Assembly: GCA_030263555.1 (NCBI GenBank)
Contig: SZPE01000010.1
Location: forward strand, 1-64,000
Direction of reading: 5' to 3'
From: CFX2 sp014338005
GTDB lineage: Bacteria > Chloroflexota > Anaerolineae > Aggregatilineales > Phototrophicaceae
Length of the DNA stretch: 64,000 nucleotides
The translations under genes were made by a program, and so were the position numbers. Position 1 is the stretch's first letter. Each line of letters opens with the position of its first letter. Shown here one piece after another: positions 26,084-34,279 of the stretch. Below the pieces are notes generated by a model that did no database searches, was not told the DNA's origin, and worked only from the letters and a program-made list of their open reading frames with translations.

Positions 26084-27022
26084 ATGGATGGGGTTGGAAT
26101 GATGAGCGAGCCGGTTTACCATGCGTTTCTGGCGTCGGAAGAAGGGATAACAGCCGGTCAGGAATTTTCGATCAGCGGGGTGCTGGATGCCGGACGCCCG
26201 GCTTTTTTGATCGGCAGCGACCCCCGCTCTCATGTGCAGGTGGACGGGGCGGACGCCTCGCACGCGATAATCATCCGGCGGCAGAGCGCCTATTTCATTC
26301 AGCCGCGTTTCCCCGGCCAGCGCGTGCAGGTGAATGGAAAAACCATCAGCGGGCCGACCTGCCTGCTGCCCGGCGACCGGGTGCAGATCGGGACGGCGGC
26401 GCTGCGCTTCGAGCAGGACGAGCGCCCGCCTTCCGTGACGATGCCTCAGCCATCGCCTGCGCCTCAACCGCCGCCCGCCCGGACGGTGGTTTATTTCCCG
26501 GCGCAGCCCGCCGCTGCGGCGGCCTTACAGCCGGCAGCCGCGCCCGCCGTGTATCACCCGCCGGCAGCGCAAACGGGCGGGGTGAATATCATGAGTCTGG
26601 TGCTGGGGCTGGTCGCCATCCTGGCGATTATCGGCGGGGTGGGTTACGGGCTGGTGAGCGGGGTGGGCAGCGCCGCGCCCGCCGGTGAAGTGAACTTCGC
26701 CTACAACGACGGCAACGTGACGCTGCTGATGTTCGAGGCACAGTGGTGTACTTACTGCCCGCAGCAGAAGCCGATTGTGCGGGCGCTGGCCGAACAGTAC
26801 CGGGGTGATGTTTACGTGGAGTACGTGGATATTGACGTGCCGGCCAACAGCGGCCTGGTGGCGCGTTTTGGCGCGCGCGCCGTCCCGTTGATCGTCATCA
26901 TCAACGACCAGGGGCAGACGACCGCCACCTTTCGAGGGCTGACGAGCGAGCGCAACCTGCGCGCCGGCATTGACCAGGCGCTCAAGGAATCCACCGGCGG
27001 GGCGGCCAGCCAGCGCGGTTGA
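26084..27022 (+). CDS. FHA domain - membrane helix - thioredoxin fusion
   Basis: Unusual fusion, 312 aa. An N-terminal FHA domain (residues ~20-115: FLIGSDPRSHVQVDGADASHAIIIR, VNGKTISGPTCLLPGDRVQIG) reads phospho-threonine in the cytoplasm. A Pro/Ala-rich linker (~118-165) precedes one hydrophobic helix (~168-190). The C-terminal thioredoxin domain has the active site W-C-T-Y-C near residue 222 and the cis-Pro AVPLIVI. With the helix between, the thioredoxin should lie outside the membrane. Internal Met codons at 26099/26102 are alternative starts behind GGGG. Stand-alone gene with terminators on both sides. Confidence 0.85.
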   Translation: MDGVGMMSEPVYHAFLASEEGITAGQEFSISGVLDAGRPAFLIGSDPRSHVQVDGADASHAIIIRRQSAYFIQPRFPGQRVQVNGKTISGPTCLLPGDRVQIGTAALRFEQDERPPSVTMPQPSPAPQPPPARTVVYFPAQPAAAAALQPAAAPAVYHPPAAQTGGVNIMSLVLGLVAILAIIGGVGYGLVSGVGSAAPAGEVNFAYNDGNVTLLMFEAQWCTYCPQQKPIVRALAEQYRGDVYVEYVDIDVPANSGLVARFGARAVPLIVIINDQGQTTATFRGLTSERNLRAGIDQALKESTGGAASQRG

Positions 27023-27080
27023 AACCACACCGGAGAGGAAAAATTTCCGGCCAGAATCGAGATTCGCGTTATAATCACCA

Positions 27081-27106
27081 GTCGGGTTCTTCGCCCGGCT
27101 TTTTTT
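27081..27106 (+). terminator. Terminator after the FHA-thioredoxin gene
   Basis: The stem GTCGGG/CCCGGC is followed by seven T's. A TATAAT box at 27070-27075 lies just before it, so it could also act as an attenuator for the next gene. Confidence 0.7.
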
Positions 27107-27130
27107 GATTGTGATACAGGAATGCCGCGC

Positions 27131-27454
27131 ATGGTGAAGTTCATGATTATGTTCCTCAAACCGGCTGACCGGGAGGCCTTTGAAACCGCCTATAACGACC
27201 TGCTCGCCCTCATTGAACGAATGCCGGATGTCATCCGGCGGCAGGTTGTGCATGTCAACGGCGGGCCGACCGGCTACCCTATGTACGACCGCATTCTCGA
27301 AATCTATTTTGAGGACATGCCGGCTTTGATCGGCTCGCTCAAGTCCCGCGCCGGGCAGGAAGCCGGCGGCGAGCTGGCGAAACGCTTTCCCGCCCGTTCG
27401 TATGAAGCCCTGTTCGCGGAAGTTTATGAAGAAGCCGGCGGCAGAACAGAATAG
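27131..27454 (+). CDS. EthD-family protein
   Basis: Small ferredoxin-like alpha/beta barrel protein, 107 aa, beginning VKFMIMFLKPADREAFETAYNDLLAL, with the family layout of two beta-alpha-beta units. The start at 27131 is preferred over 27122 because AGGA lies 8 bp before it. Members of this family help in degradation of ethers or organic compounds, but the specific role here is unknown. Followed by xpt after 60 bp with no terminator, so cotranscription is possible. Confidence 0.65.
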   Translation: MVKFMIMFLKPADREAFETAYNDLLALIERMPDVIRRQVVHVNGGPTGYPMYDRILEIYFEDMPALIGSLKSRAGQEAGGELAKRFPARSYEALFAEVYEEAGGRTE

Positions 27455-27514
27455 GTTTATCGGCGAGGGCAGATTTCTAAAACCGCCCCCGCGCCAACCC
27501 AATCGAGGATAAAA

Positions 27515-28093
27515 ATGCAAGCCCTGAAAGAACGAATTCTGGCCGAGGGGCAGAACCTCGGCAGCGGCATTCTGAAGATTGACAGCTTGCTCAATCACCA
27601 GATTTACCCTGACCTGATGATGGAGATGGGGCGGGAGATGGCGAAATTGTTCGAGGGCGTCAAGGTTGACCGCATCCTCACCGCCGAAATCTCCGGCATC
27701 GCCCCGGCGCTGACGACGGCGGTTGTGCTGGGTGTGCCGGTCGTGTATGCCCGCAAGCTCAAGCCGATCACGATGGCCGGCCCGGTCTACCTGGAAACCG
27801 CCCCCAGCCACACCAAAGGCGGCGAGGTGAACCTGCTGGTTTCGGCGGAATTTTTACATGCCGGCGAGGATGTCCTCATCATTGACGATTTCCTGGCGAC
27901 CGGTAAAACCATCATGGCGCTGGCGCGCATGGTCAAAAGCGCCCGCAGCAATCTGATCGGCATCGGCGTGGTGGTGGAAAAAACCTTTGAAGGCGGGCGG
28001 GAGATCGTCAGCAAGGCCGGTTTTGACTGCCCCATCCGTGCGCTGGCGACCATCGTCAATATGGATGACGGCAAAATCGTCTTTGCGGAATAG
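27515..28093 (+). CDS. xpt: Xanthine phosphoribosyltransferase
   Basis: Purine salvage: xanthine plus PRPP to XMP. The 192 aa is the family length. The amino end MQALKERILAEGQNLGSGILKIDSLLNHQIYP matches the Xpt family closely. TAEISGIAPAL supplies the pyrophosphate loop, and VLIIDDFLATGKTIMAL (~124-140) is the PRPP-binding motif. GAGG precedes the ATG. There is no room for a purine riboswitch in the 60-bp spacer. The GMP synthase gene 670 bp downstream makes functional sense, because XMP from Xpt feeds GuaA. Confidence 0.94.
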   Translation: MQALKERILAEGQNLGSGILKIDSLLNHQIYPDLMMEMGREMAKLFEGVKVDRILTAEISGIAPALTTAVVLGVPVVYARKLKPITMAGPVYLETAPSHTKGGEVNLLVSAEFLHAGEDVLIIDDFLATGKTIMALARMVKSARSNLIGIGVVVEKTFEGGREIVSKAGFDCPIRALATIVNMDDGKIVFAE

Positions 28094-28174
28094 ACCGGAA
28101 GGCCGGCTGCGCGCGCGCCGGAAACCAGTATGATGACCAATGGTTTTCCATATCAACGCGAAGGGATCAACTGC

Positions 28175-28699
28175 ATGATACGCTTACGGATTCTGGCGGT
28201 GCTAGTACTGGTCGGCCTGCTGGCGGCCTGCGGTGGGGGCGGCGGCGGCGCTGCCCAGGGCGGCAAGACGTTTTCGATAGACATCACCGGCGACCTGACG
28301 CTTACGCTGTCGCCGGGGGATTACAGCGCCAACTTCACCAAAGACGATACCGCCGCGCCGCTGGTGGCACATGTGTTATGGTTCGGCAGCAGCCAGCAGG
28401 GGCGCGCCTTCACCATCATCTTCTACGGCGAGCAGCCGCCCGCCGCCGGGACTTTCCAGCTAAGCGATGGCCTGAACACGGACGCCGGCGCGGTATCGGC
28501 GCTGCTGGTGGATAATGCCGGCGAGTCCATCCAGACCTTCATCCCCGGCAGCGGCACGGTCACGCTGACGCAGGCCGGGCCAACCTACAGCGGCAGCTTC
28601 GAGGTGACGCTCAAGGGCGGCGCGTTCGGAGCCGGGCCGGGCGCGGCGGAACAGACCATCACGGTCAAAGGCACGTTCAGCGGCGTATCGGCGGGATAA
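28175..28699 (+). CDS. Small lipoprotein of unknown function
   Basis: Export-anchored protein, 174 aa. The start at 28175 is preceded by AAGGGAT; an earlier in-frame ATG at 28130 adds an unlikely 15 residues before the signal. The signal helix (IRLRILAVLVLVGLLAAC) ends in the lipobox LLAAC with Cys20, followed by a Gly-rich tether. The remainder is predicted beta-rich (FSIDITGDLTLTLSPGDYSANF, TVTLTQAGPTYSGSFEVTLKGG). No family assigned. A terminator follows, so it is not in the guaA transcript. Confidence 0.7.
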   Translation: MIRLRILAVLVLVGLLAACGGGGGGAAQGGKTFSIDITGDLTLTLSPGDYSANFTKDDTAAPLVAHVLWFGSSQQGRAFTIIFYGEQPPAAGTFQLSDGLNTDAGAVSALLVDNAGESIQTFIPGSGTVTLTQAGPTYSGSFEVTLKGGAFGAGPGAAEQTITVKGTFSGVSAG

Positions 28700-28716
28700 A
28701 CGCCGGGTTTGTCTGG

Positions 28717-28741
28717 GGGCGGTTCGCAAGACCGCCCTTTT
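28717..28741 (+). terminator. Terminator before guaA
   Basis: The stem GGGCGGT/ACCGCCC with a 7-nt loop is followed by TTTT, 18 bp after the lipoprotein stop. Confidence 0.7.
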
Positions 28742-28765
28742 GATATATCTATCATAGAGGTGAGC

Positions 28766-30325
28766 ATGACCGATCTGCGACACGGCGGCATCGCCGTTTT
28801 GGATTTTGGCTCGCAGTACACGCAGGTGATTGCCCGGCGCGTCCGCGAACTGGGTGTCTATGCCGAGGTGTTCCCATATGACGCCGACTCCTCCACCATC
28901 ACACACCATGCGCCGCGCGGCGTGATCCTCTCCGGCGGGCCGAACAGCATTTACGAACCGGGCGCGCCGCAGCTTCCGGCGTGGCTGCTGCCGGGCGGGC
29001 AGCCGGAAGCCCCAACGTTGGGCATCTGCTACGGGATGCAGGCGCTCACCCATGCGCTGGGCGGCCAGGTCGCGCCGTCGCAAGCGCGGGAATACGGCGC
29101 GGCGGCCATCGTCCAGAGCGGCAGCAGCCCGCTGTTTGAGAGCCTGCCGCCGGAACTGCAAGTCTGGATGTCGCACGGCGACCGCATCGAACAGCCGCCG
29201 CCGGGTTTTGTGGCGCTGGCGCGGTCGGACAATTCGCCCTACGCGGCGATGGGCGACCCGGCGCGCGGCCTGTACGGTGTGCAGTTCCATCCCGAAGTCT
29301 CCCATACGCCCCTGGGCGTGGACATTTTGCGGAACTTCCTGTTCAGGGTGTGCGGCTGCCAGGCCAACTGGTCGCCGTCGGCGTTCATCGAGGATGCCGT
29401 GAGCGCCATCCGGCGGCAGGTCGGGCGGGAGCGCGTTATCCTGGGATTAAGCGGCGGCGTGGACTCGGCGGTGGCGGGGGCGCTCATTCACCGGGCGATC
29501 GGCGAGCAGCTAACGGCCATCTTCGTCAATACCGGCCTGCTGCGCCGGGGCGAGCCGGAAGCGGTGACGCGCGTTTTCCACGACCAGCAGGGCTGGAATC
29601 TGCTGGCGGTGGACGCCACCGAGGATTTTTTGGAGGCGCTGCGCGGCGTGACCGAGCCGGAAGCCAAACGTAAAATCATCGGCAGGCTGTTTATAGACAT
29701 CTTCGCCGACGCCGCCCGCCGCTTCGAGGGGGTGAAGTTTCTGGCGCAGGGGACGATTTACCCGGACGTGATCGAAAGCGCCGCCGCCAGCGGGCAGGCA
29801 AAGGTCATCAAGAGCCATCATAACGTCGGCGGCCTGCCGCCCGACCTGGCTTTTGAGCTGGTTGAACCCCTGCGCGACCTGTTCAAAGACGAGGTGCGCC
29901 GGGTGGGGGAGGCGCTGGGGCTGCCGGACTCGATGGTCTGGCGGCAGCCGTTCCCCGGCCCCGGCCTGGCGGTGCGCTGCCTGGGGGACATCACCTGGGA
30001 GCGGCTGGAAACGCTGCGCGCCGCCGACGCGATTTTCACCGAGGAGCTGGAGGCCGCCGGGCTGCTGCGGCATGGCACGGCACAGGCGTTTGCCGTACTG
30101 CTGCCGGTCAAAAGCGTGGGCGTGATGGGCGACAACCGCACCTACGAAGAAGTGGTCGCCCTGCGCGCCGTGACGACCGACGACTTCATGACGGCGGATT
30201 GGGCGCGCCTGCCGTATGACCTGCTGGCGCGGGCCAGCAGCCGCATCGTGAACGAGGTGAAGGGCGTCAACCGCGTGGTGTACGACGTGACCAGCAAACC
30301 CCCCGGCACGATTGAATGGGAATGA
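28766..30325 (+). CDS. guaA: GMP synthase (glutamine-hydrolysing)
   Basis: Converts XMP to GMP. The start at 28766 has AGAGGTG just upstream. The class I amidotransferase domain (~8-195) has Cys in GICYGMQAL and the His/Glu of VQFHPEVSHT. The ATP pyrophosphatase P-loop GLSGGVDSAVAG (~228-239) and the C-terminal dimerisation domain (PFPGPGLAVRCLG, KSVGVMGDNRTYEEVVALRAVTTDDFMTADWARL, KPPGTIEWE) are complete. The 519 aa is the family length. It converges with the SGNH gene, with a 6-bp gap. Confidence 0.97.
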   Translation: MTDLRHGGIAVLDFGSQYTQVIARRVRELGVYAEVFPYDADSSTITHHAPRGVILSGGPNSIYEPGAPQLPAWLLPGGQPEAPTLGICYGMQALTHALGGQVAPSQAREYGAAAIVQSGSSPLFESLPPELQVWMSHGDRIEQPPPGFVALARSDNSPYAAMGDPARGLYGVQFHPEVSHTPLGVDILRNFLFRVCGCQANWSPSAFIEDAVSAIRRQVGRERVILGLSGGVDSAVAGALIHRAIGEQLTAIFVNTGLLRRGEPEAVTRVFHDQQGWNLLAVDATEDFLEALRGVTEPEAKRKIIGRLFIDIFADAARRFEGVKFLAQGTIYPDVIESAAASGQAKVIKSHHNVGGLPPDLAFELVEPLRDLFKDEVRRVGEALGLPDSMVWRQPFPGPGLAVRCLGDITWERLETLRAADAIFTEELEAAGLLRHGTAQAFAVLLPVKSVGVMGDNRTYEEVVALRAVTTDDFMTADWARLPYDLLARASSRIVNEVKGVNRVVYDVTSKPPGTIEWE

Positions 30326-30331
30326 CACCTT

Positions 30332-31489
30332 TTACGGCTGCTCCGCGATTTTCAGCAGAATCGGCGCGATCAGGTCGGCCAGCCGGCGCGACCCGGCGGG
30401 CGTTAAATGCACCGGGCTGTCGGTGAACTCGTCCGGCGCGATGGCGTCCCACACGTCCAGCACCGGCCAGCCATCTGCCTGCGACCGCTCGAACAAGCGG
30501 CTGCGGTAGGCGTCATAAACCCAGCGCGGATACCAGAAGTTGTAGCGCAGGTCGCTGTTCTGCCCGCTGCTGATGAACACCGGCTCGTTGACCAGCAGCA
30601 CCGGCACATCCCCCGCCCGCGCGAAAAACGCCTCCACCACGTCCCAGGCCAGAAAATCCTCCGGCAGGCCGGTTTCCGGTGTCAAGCCCTGCCAGGCGGC
30701 GTCCGACTCGAAGTCCGACCGGCGCGGTTCGTAGGTTTCCGGGTAAAACTGGTCAATGCCGGTGGCGGCCCAGGCTGCACCGTAAAGCTGCAGCCGCAGC
30801 AGGTCGGCCAGGTCGCGCCGCCGCCCGATGATTGTCCTGTCCAGGGACGAATCATCCAGCAGGCGCGGGTCGGCGGGGTCAAGCGCCAGGCCGTAAGCGG
30901 CGATCAGGCGGCGCACGGCGGCGGCGTTGTGCTGCACCAGCGGTGCTTCAAGCTGCTGCCCGCGCGGGAACGATTGCAGCGTCACCGGCCACAAAATCAG
31001 ATCGGGTTGGTAGGCCATCGCCGCATCCAGCAGCATCAGGTCTTTGGTCAGCGCCATAATCGGATGGCCGAGGTTGTAAAAGCGCATCGTTCGACCATCC
31101 GGCGTGGCGTAACCCCCGGCGTCCAGGTAAGCCGCCAGCGTTTCGTCCGGTCGCAGCAGCACGCCCCACACGCTGGAGTCGCCCATCACCAGCACGCGGA
31201 ATTCACCGGCAGCTTTTGGCCGGGCGACTTCGTGCGACTCCAGCATAGCGTTCAGATTCCACAGGCTCAGGTTATACGAGCGCGCCGGGTCTTCGCTGTA
31301 GGGCAGGCGGGGGCGTCCGGGGAACAGGCGGTTGTAGAGCGAAAGCTGGCCGAGCGCCGGCAGCGGGTCGAGCAGCGCGAAGGCGGCGTTGAGCGCGGCG
31401 AACAGCAGCGCCGCTTTGACCAGCACCCGCGCCAGAAAACCCGGCGTGTAGGGCGCGGGGGGGCGTTCCAGCCAGTCCCATTTAGCCAT
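30332..31489 (-). CDS. Membrane-anchored SGNH-like hydrolase (acylation locus)
   Basis: Last gene of the MBOAT locus, 385 aa. One hydrophobic helix at ~20-40 anchors the protein with the main domain outside. The SGNH features are VLVMGDSSVWGV with Ser105 (block I) and the C-terminal D-S-P-V-H361 (block V), followed by LTPAGSRRLADLIAPIL. The intermediate Asn block is less clear; NEPVF near residue 300 is a candidate. This resembles AlgJ/DltD-type partners that take acyl groups from an MBOAT. The start at 31489 overlaps the end of the upstream SGNH gene by 8 bp, so it is coupled to it. Confidence 0.8.
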   Translation of the reverse strand: MAKWDWLERPPAPYTPGFLARVLVKAALLFAALNAAFALLDPLPALGQLSLYNRLFPGRPRLPYSEDPARSYNLSLWNLNAMLESHEVARPKAAGEFRVLVMGDSSVWGVLLRPDETLAAYLDAGGYATPDGRTMRFYNLGHPIMALTKDLMLLDAAMAYQPDLILWPVTLQSFPRGQQLEAPLVQHNAAAVRRLIAAYGLALDPADPRLLDDSSLDRTIIGRRRDLADLLRLQLYGAAWAATGIDQFYPETYEPRRSDFESDAAWQGLTPETGLPEDFLAWDVVEAFFARAGDVPVLLVNEPVFISSGQNSDLRYNFWYPRWVYDAYRSRLFERSQADGWPVLDVWDAIAPDEFTDSPVHLTPAGSRRLADLIAPILLKIAEQP

Positions 31490-32543
31490 TCATCACCTCG
31501 TCCAGCAGCAGTTTGAGCAGCTTCAGCGCCGTCAGATTCCGCATGGTGTAACCGTAGCGCCGGTTTTCCGGCGTAAAAACCGCTGCCGCGTCCCGGTCGG
31601 GCGGCGCGGAAGGATGCACCCCGTCGCGGCTGAGGCCGTCGTTGGGCAGGCCGCGCAGCGCCAGCGCGTAATTCCACAGCGGCACGCCGTGCACCGCTGC
31701 CGTTTCCACGATGATGCGGTTGAACTCGCGCGCCCGGTCTTCGTAACCGCGCAGCGCCGGCAGTGTGCTTAACACCGGCAGGACGCCGAAACGCAGGCTG
31801 GTTTCCACGATGCGCGACAGGCCGCGCCGGTAGTCATCGGTTGGGGTCTGCACCAGGTCGTTCGTGCCGACCATGATGAGCGCCGCCGCCGGGCGCGCCT
31901 CCCGGTATTCGCACTCCAGCGGCGATTCGCCCGGCCAGCAGCCGCCCCCGCCGTTGGGGGCCAGCAGATCAGCGGCGCGCCAGCCCACGCCCGCCGCCCG
32001 CGACTGCCGGCTGAAGGGGTTGTCCGCCAGCCCCGCGCCGAAAAATTCTAACGCCGGACTCAATTCGGCGGCATATTCGCCCAGGTCGTAAACACCCACG
32101 CCGAACGGGTGCAGAAACGCCGCGCTGACGGTGATGCTGTCGCCCACTTTCGAGAACCAGTCCGCTCTCCCGCCGTGTTCCTGCCCGTAGGCGAAAATCT
32201 CCCGCGCGAAGGGCGTCATATTCCAGAACAACACGCCGTCCAGCACCATCTCCGGCGAGATGACCACCACCGGCAGGCCGGAAATATCCAGGCCGGTCTG
32301 CACCGCGTCGGCGCGCATCCAGCCGCCGCCGGACGCCAGGGCGATCTGCACCCAGGCGGCGTCGGCGCTGCGCCCGGTCAGCCTCACCGGCGTGGATTCC
32401 AGCCAGAACAGCGGCGGGCTGGCCGTGTCCGGCAGGGCATAAACGGGGTGCATCCCGTCGGCGCGGGCGGTGTAATCCTGCGCCGACGCCGCGCCCGGAA
32501 GCGCCAGCAGCAGGCCGATCAGAACAATCCATCCGTGTCTCAT
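31482..32543 (-). CDS. Secreted SGNH hydrolase with N-terminal SH3-like region
   Basis: Exported 353-aa protein. The start at 32543 (MRHGWIVLIGLLLALPGAASAQ, a good signal peptide) overlaps the MBOAT stop as ATGA. The N-terminal ~60 mature residues resemble an SH3-like fold (PPLFWLESTPVRLTGRSADAAWVQIAL). The SGNH set is complete: GDSIT with Ser136, GTND with Asn228, and DGVH with Asp307 and His310. The GESPLECEYR stretch (205-214) is shared with the SGNH protein at 34650, so the two are paralogues. Probable esterase or acyl transferase acting on an envelope polymer together with the MBOAT. Confidence 0.88.
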   Translation of the reverse strand: MRHGWIVLIGLLLALPGAASAQDYTARADGMHPVYALPDTASPPLFWLESTPVRLTGRSADAAWVQIALASGGGWMRADAVQTGLDISGLPVVVISPEMVLDGVLFWNMTPFAREIFAYGQEHGGRADWFSKVGDSITVSAAFLHPFGVGVYDLGEYAAELSPALEFFGAGLADNPFSRQSRAAGVGWRAADLLAPNGGGGCWPGESPLECEYREARPAAALIMVGTNDLVQTPTDDYRRGLSRIVETSLRFGVLPVLSTLPALRGYEDRAREFNRIIVETAAVHGVPLWNYALALRGLPNDGLSRDGVHPSAPPDRDAAAVFTPENRRYGYTMRNLTALKLLKLLLDEVMNG

Positions 32544-34000
32544 GATGCGATCCCGAACAGCCCCAGGAAGGCCCGCCAGGCTGTCTCCAGCGGCAGGGTG
32601 AACCACACCCAGCCGAGCGTCACAAACTGGAAGGTGATGAAAATACCGGCTGCCGTCCAGGCGGTTTTCAGGCGCGGTTTTTGATTCAGGCTCAGATACC
32701 ATTTGCGGGTGCGGTCGCTCCACCACTTATGGGCGAACAGCCCCAGGCCGTGCCACACGCCCCAGACGATAAAGCCGCCGCTGACGCCGTGCCACAGGCC
32801 GATGATGAGCATGGTCGCCATCTGCGCCAGGAAAACCGCCGCCTGCGCGCTGACCTTGCGCCGGAGCAGCGCGCGGGACAGGGGCGAGAAAACGTAAAAA
32901 CGCGCCCAACTGCTGAGGGTGATATGCCAGCTTTGCCAGAAGGCGGCCAGATTATTTTTGAGATATGGGCGGTCGAAGTTTTCCGGAAGCTTGAAGCCGA
33001 GCAGCACCCCCAGGCCAATGGCGATATCCGTATAACCGCTGAAGTCGAAAAACAGCCGGAAGGCATAGGCATACAGCAGCAGCCACAGCGCCCCCGCCGA
33101 CTGCGCCTGGCCGGCGTTGGCCGCGTTGAGCGCCAGCAGCGCCAGGCTGTCCGCGATGACGAACTTTTTGAACAGCCCCATGCCGATACGTCCCCCGGCT
33201 TCGGCCAGGCGCGGCGCGGTTAGCAGGCGGGGCGCGGTTTTTTCATCCGGCGAGTTTGCCCCCGGCAGCAGGGCGCGGTCGTCCCTGACAAACCGTTCGG
33301 CGCGGTCAATCGGGCCGGCGGTGATGGCCGGGAAAAAGATGCTGTAGGTCACATATTCGCGCAGGGACAGCGCCGGCAGTTTGCCCATCTGCCGTTCCCG
33401 CACCGTATGGATGAGCCGGAAGGCGACATAGGAAAAACCGAGCCACTCCAGATCGAGCGGAGCGGCCAGCGCCTGATTTTGCCCCGTCAGCCCGCGCAGC
33501 GCGGCAGCCAACCCGGTCGCCAGCGGCGGCGTTTTGAGGACGATAAACAGCGCCACCAGGACGATCAGCGCCGCCGTCAGCGCCCCATGCCGCGCCCCGA
33601 ACAAACGCCGGAGCGCCCACCCCGCCAGCCCCAGCAGCAGCAGCGCCAGCGCCACCGGCGGCACATCCGGCGCGCGGGAAGCCGTTGGGCGCAGTTCCGG
33701 CGCTAAATAGCGGGTGGCCGAAAGCGCCAGCACCAGCCCGGCCAGCAGCGCCAGCGCCAGCCGGTCTTCCCGGCTCACCGGGCTTTCCGGCGGGCGTGTC
33801 ACCCACCATACCGCCAGCGCCAGCGCCAGCGTAGCCGTCGGCAGCGCGAAGTCCAGGTAAAAAATCGTCAGCGTGGGCTGAAGCCAGTACAGCGTCACCA
33901 CGCTGGCGATCATCAGCAGCCAGCCGCGCTGCCGGGGCGGGCAGAACCCGGCGTATAACAGGCCGCCGGCAGCAAACAAGGCGATGTGCGAAAGCTGCAT
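32540..34000 (-). CDS. MBOAT-family O-acyltransferase (AlgI/DltB type)
   Basis: Multi-pass membrane enzyme, 486 aa, with about ten hydrophobic segments. It carries the AlgI-type core: FFPAITAGPIDR (~222-232), FFDFSGYTDIAIGLGVLLGF (~317-336), NNLAAFWQSWHITLSSWARFYVFSPL (349-373, His359) and GLWHGVSGGFIVWGVWHG, with the catalytic His404. These enzymes move an acyl group across the membrane for modification of alginate, teichoic acid or other polymers. The stop overlaps the next SGNH start. A repeat-rich 160-bp spacer separates it from the upstream microprotein gene. The acyl donor and polymer are unknown. Confidence 0.93.
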   Translation of the reverse strand: MQLSHIALFAAGGLLYAGFCPPRQRGWLLMIASVVTLYWLQPTLTIFYLDFALPTATLALALAVWWVTRPPESPVSREDRLALALLAGLVLALSATRYLAPELRPTASRAPDVPPVALALLLLGLAGWALRRLFGARHGALTAALIVLVALFIVLKTPPLATGLAAALRGLTGQNQALAAPLDLEWLGFSYVAFRLIHTVRERQMGKLPALSLREYVTYSIFFPAITAGPIDRAERFVRDDRALLPGANSPDEKTAPRLLTAPRLAEAGGRIGMGLFKKFVIADSLALLALNAANAGQAQSAGALWLLLYAYAFRLFFDFSGYTDIAIGLGVLLGFKLPENFDRPYLKNNLAAFWQSWHITLSSWARFYVFSPLSRALLRRKVSAQAAVFLAQMATMLIIGLWHGVSGGFIVWGVWHGLGLFAHKWWSDRTRKWYLSLNQKPRLKTAWTAAGIFITFQFVTLGWVWFTLPLETAWRAFLGLFGIAS

Positions 34001-34004
34001 AAAT

Positions 34005-34115
34005 AAGTTCCGAGTTCCAAGTGCTGAGTTCCGAGTAAGGGCGCAGTATACTCCTCGTCTTTCAGCGCCGCGAGGAACATCTTAAGTTCCAAGTGCTGAG
34101 TAAGGGCGCGGTATA
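34005..34115. repeat. Direct repeats TTCCAAGTGCTGAGT...AAGGGCGC in the MBOAT locus
   Basis: Two units, each with TTCCAAGTGCTGAGT followed by AAGGGCGC and GTATA, at 34015-34050 and 34086-34115; the first also holds TTCCGAG units. It is the same family as 4351-4369 and 6215-6282. The array lies in the spacer between the microprotein and MBOAT genes. Confidence 0.65.
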
Positions 34116-34162
34116 CCGCGTCCACAAGCTGCCTGCCGGTTCAGCTTCGATCTAAAAACGGC

Positions 34163-34279
34163 CTAAAAACCCTGGTAAATCCACAGCGGCGCGGAGTCGG
34201 TGGTGACGATCAGCAGCAGGATCGCCAGCAGGCACAGCGCCAGCGCCAGCAGGTTCTCGCGGGAAAACAGCCGCCGCAT
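34163..34279 (-). CDS. DltX-like membrane microprotein, 38 aa
   Basis: Start ATG at 34279 overlaps the upstream lipoprotein stop (TGATG), and the stop is TAG at 34163. The peptide begins MRRLFSREN, has one long hydrophobic helix (~10-26, LLALALCLLAILLLIVTT) and ends DSAPLWIYQGF. The layout of a basic cytoplasmic head, one helix and a short C-terminal tail ending in aromatic-I-Y-x-x-F resembles DltX, the microprotein that works between the MBOAT DltB and the SGNH protein DltD. The C-terminal Tyr would then be the acyl carrier. The overlap and locus context make it very likely a gene; the function is inference. Confidence 0.75.
   Translation of the reverse strand: MRRLFSRENLLALALCLLAILLLIVTTDSAPLWIYQGF

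Noticed and set aside
27455..27514. Purine riboswitch before xpt
   Set aside because: Only 60 bp are available and the three-way-junction core sequences are absent.
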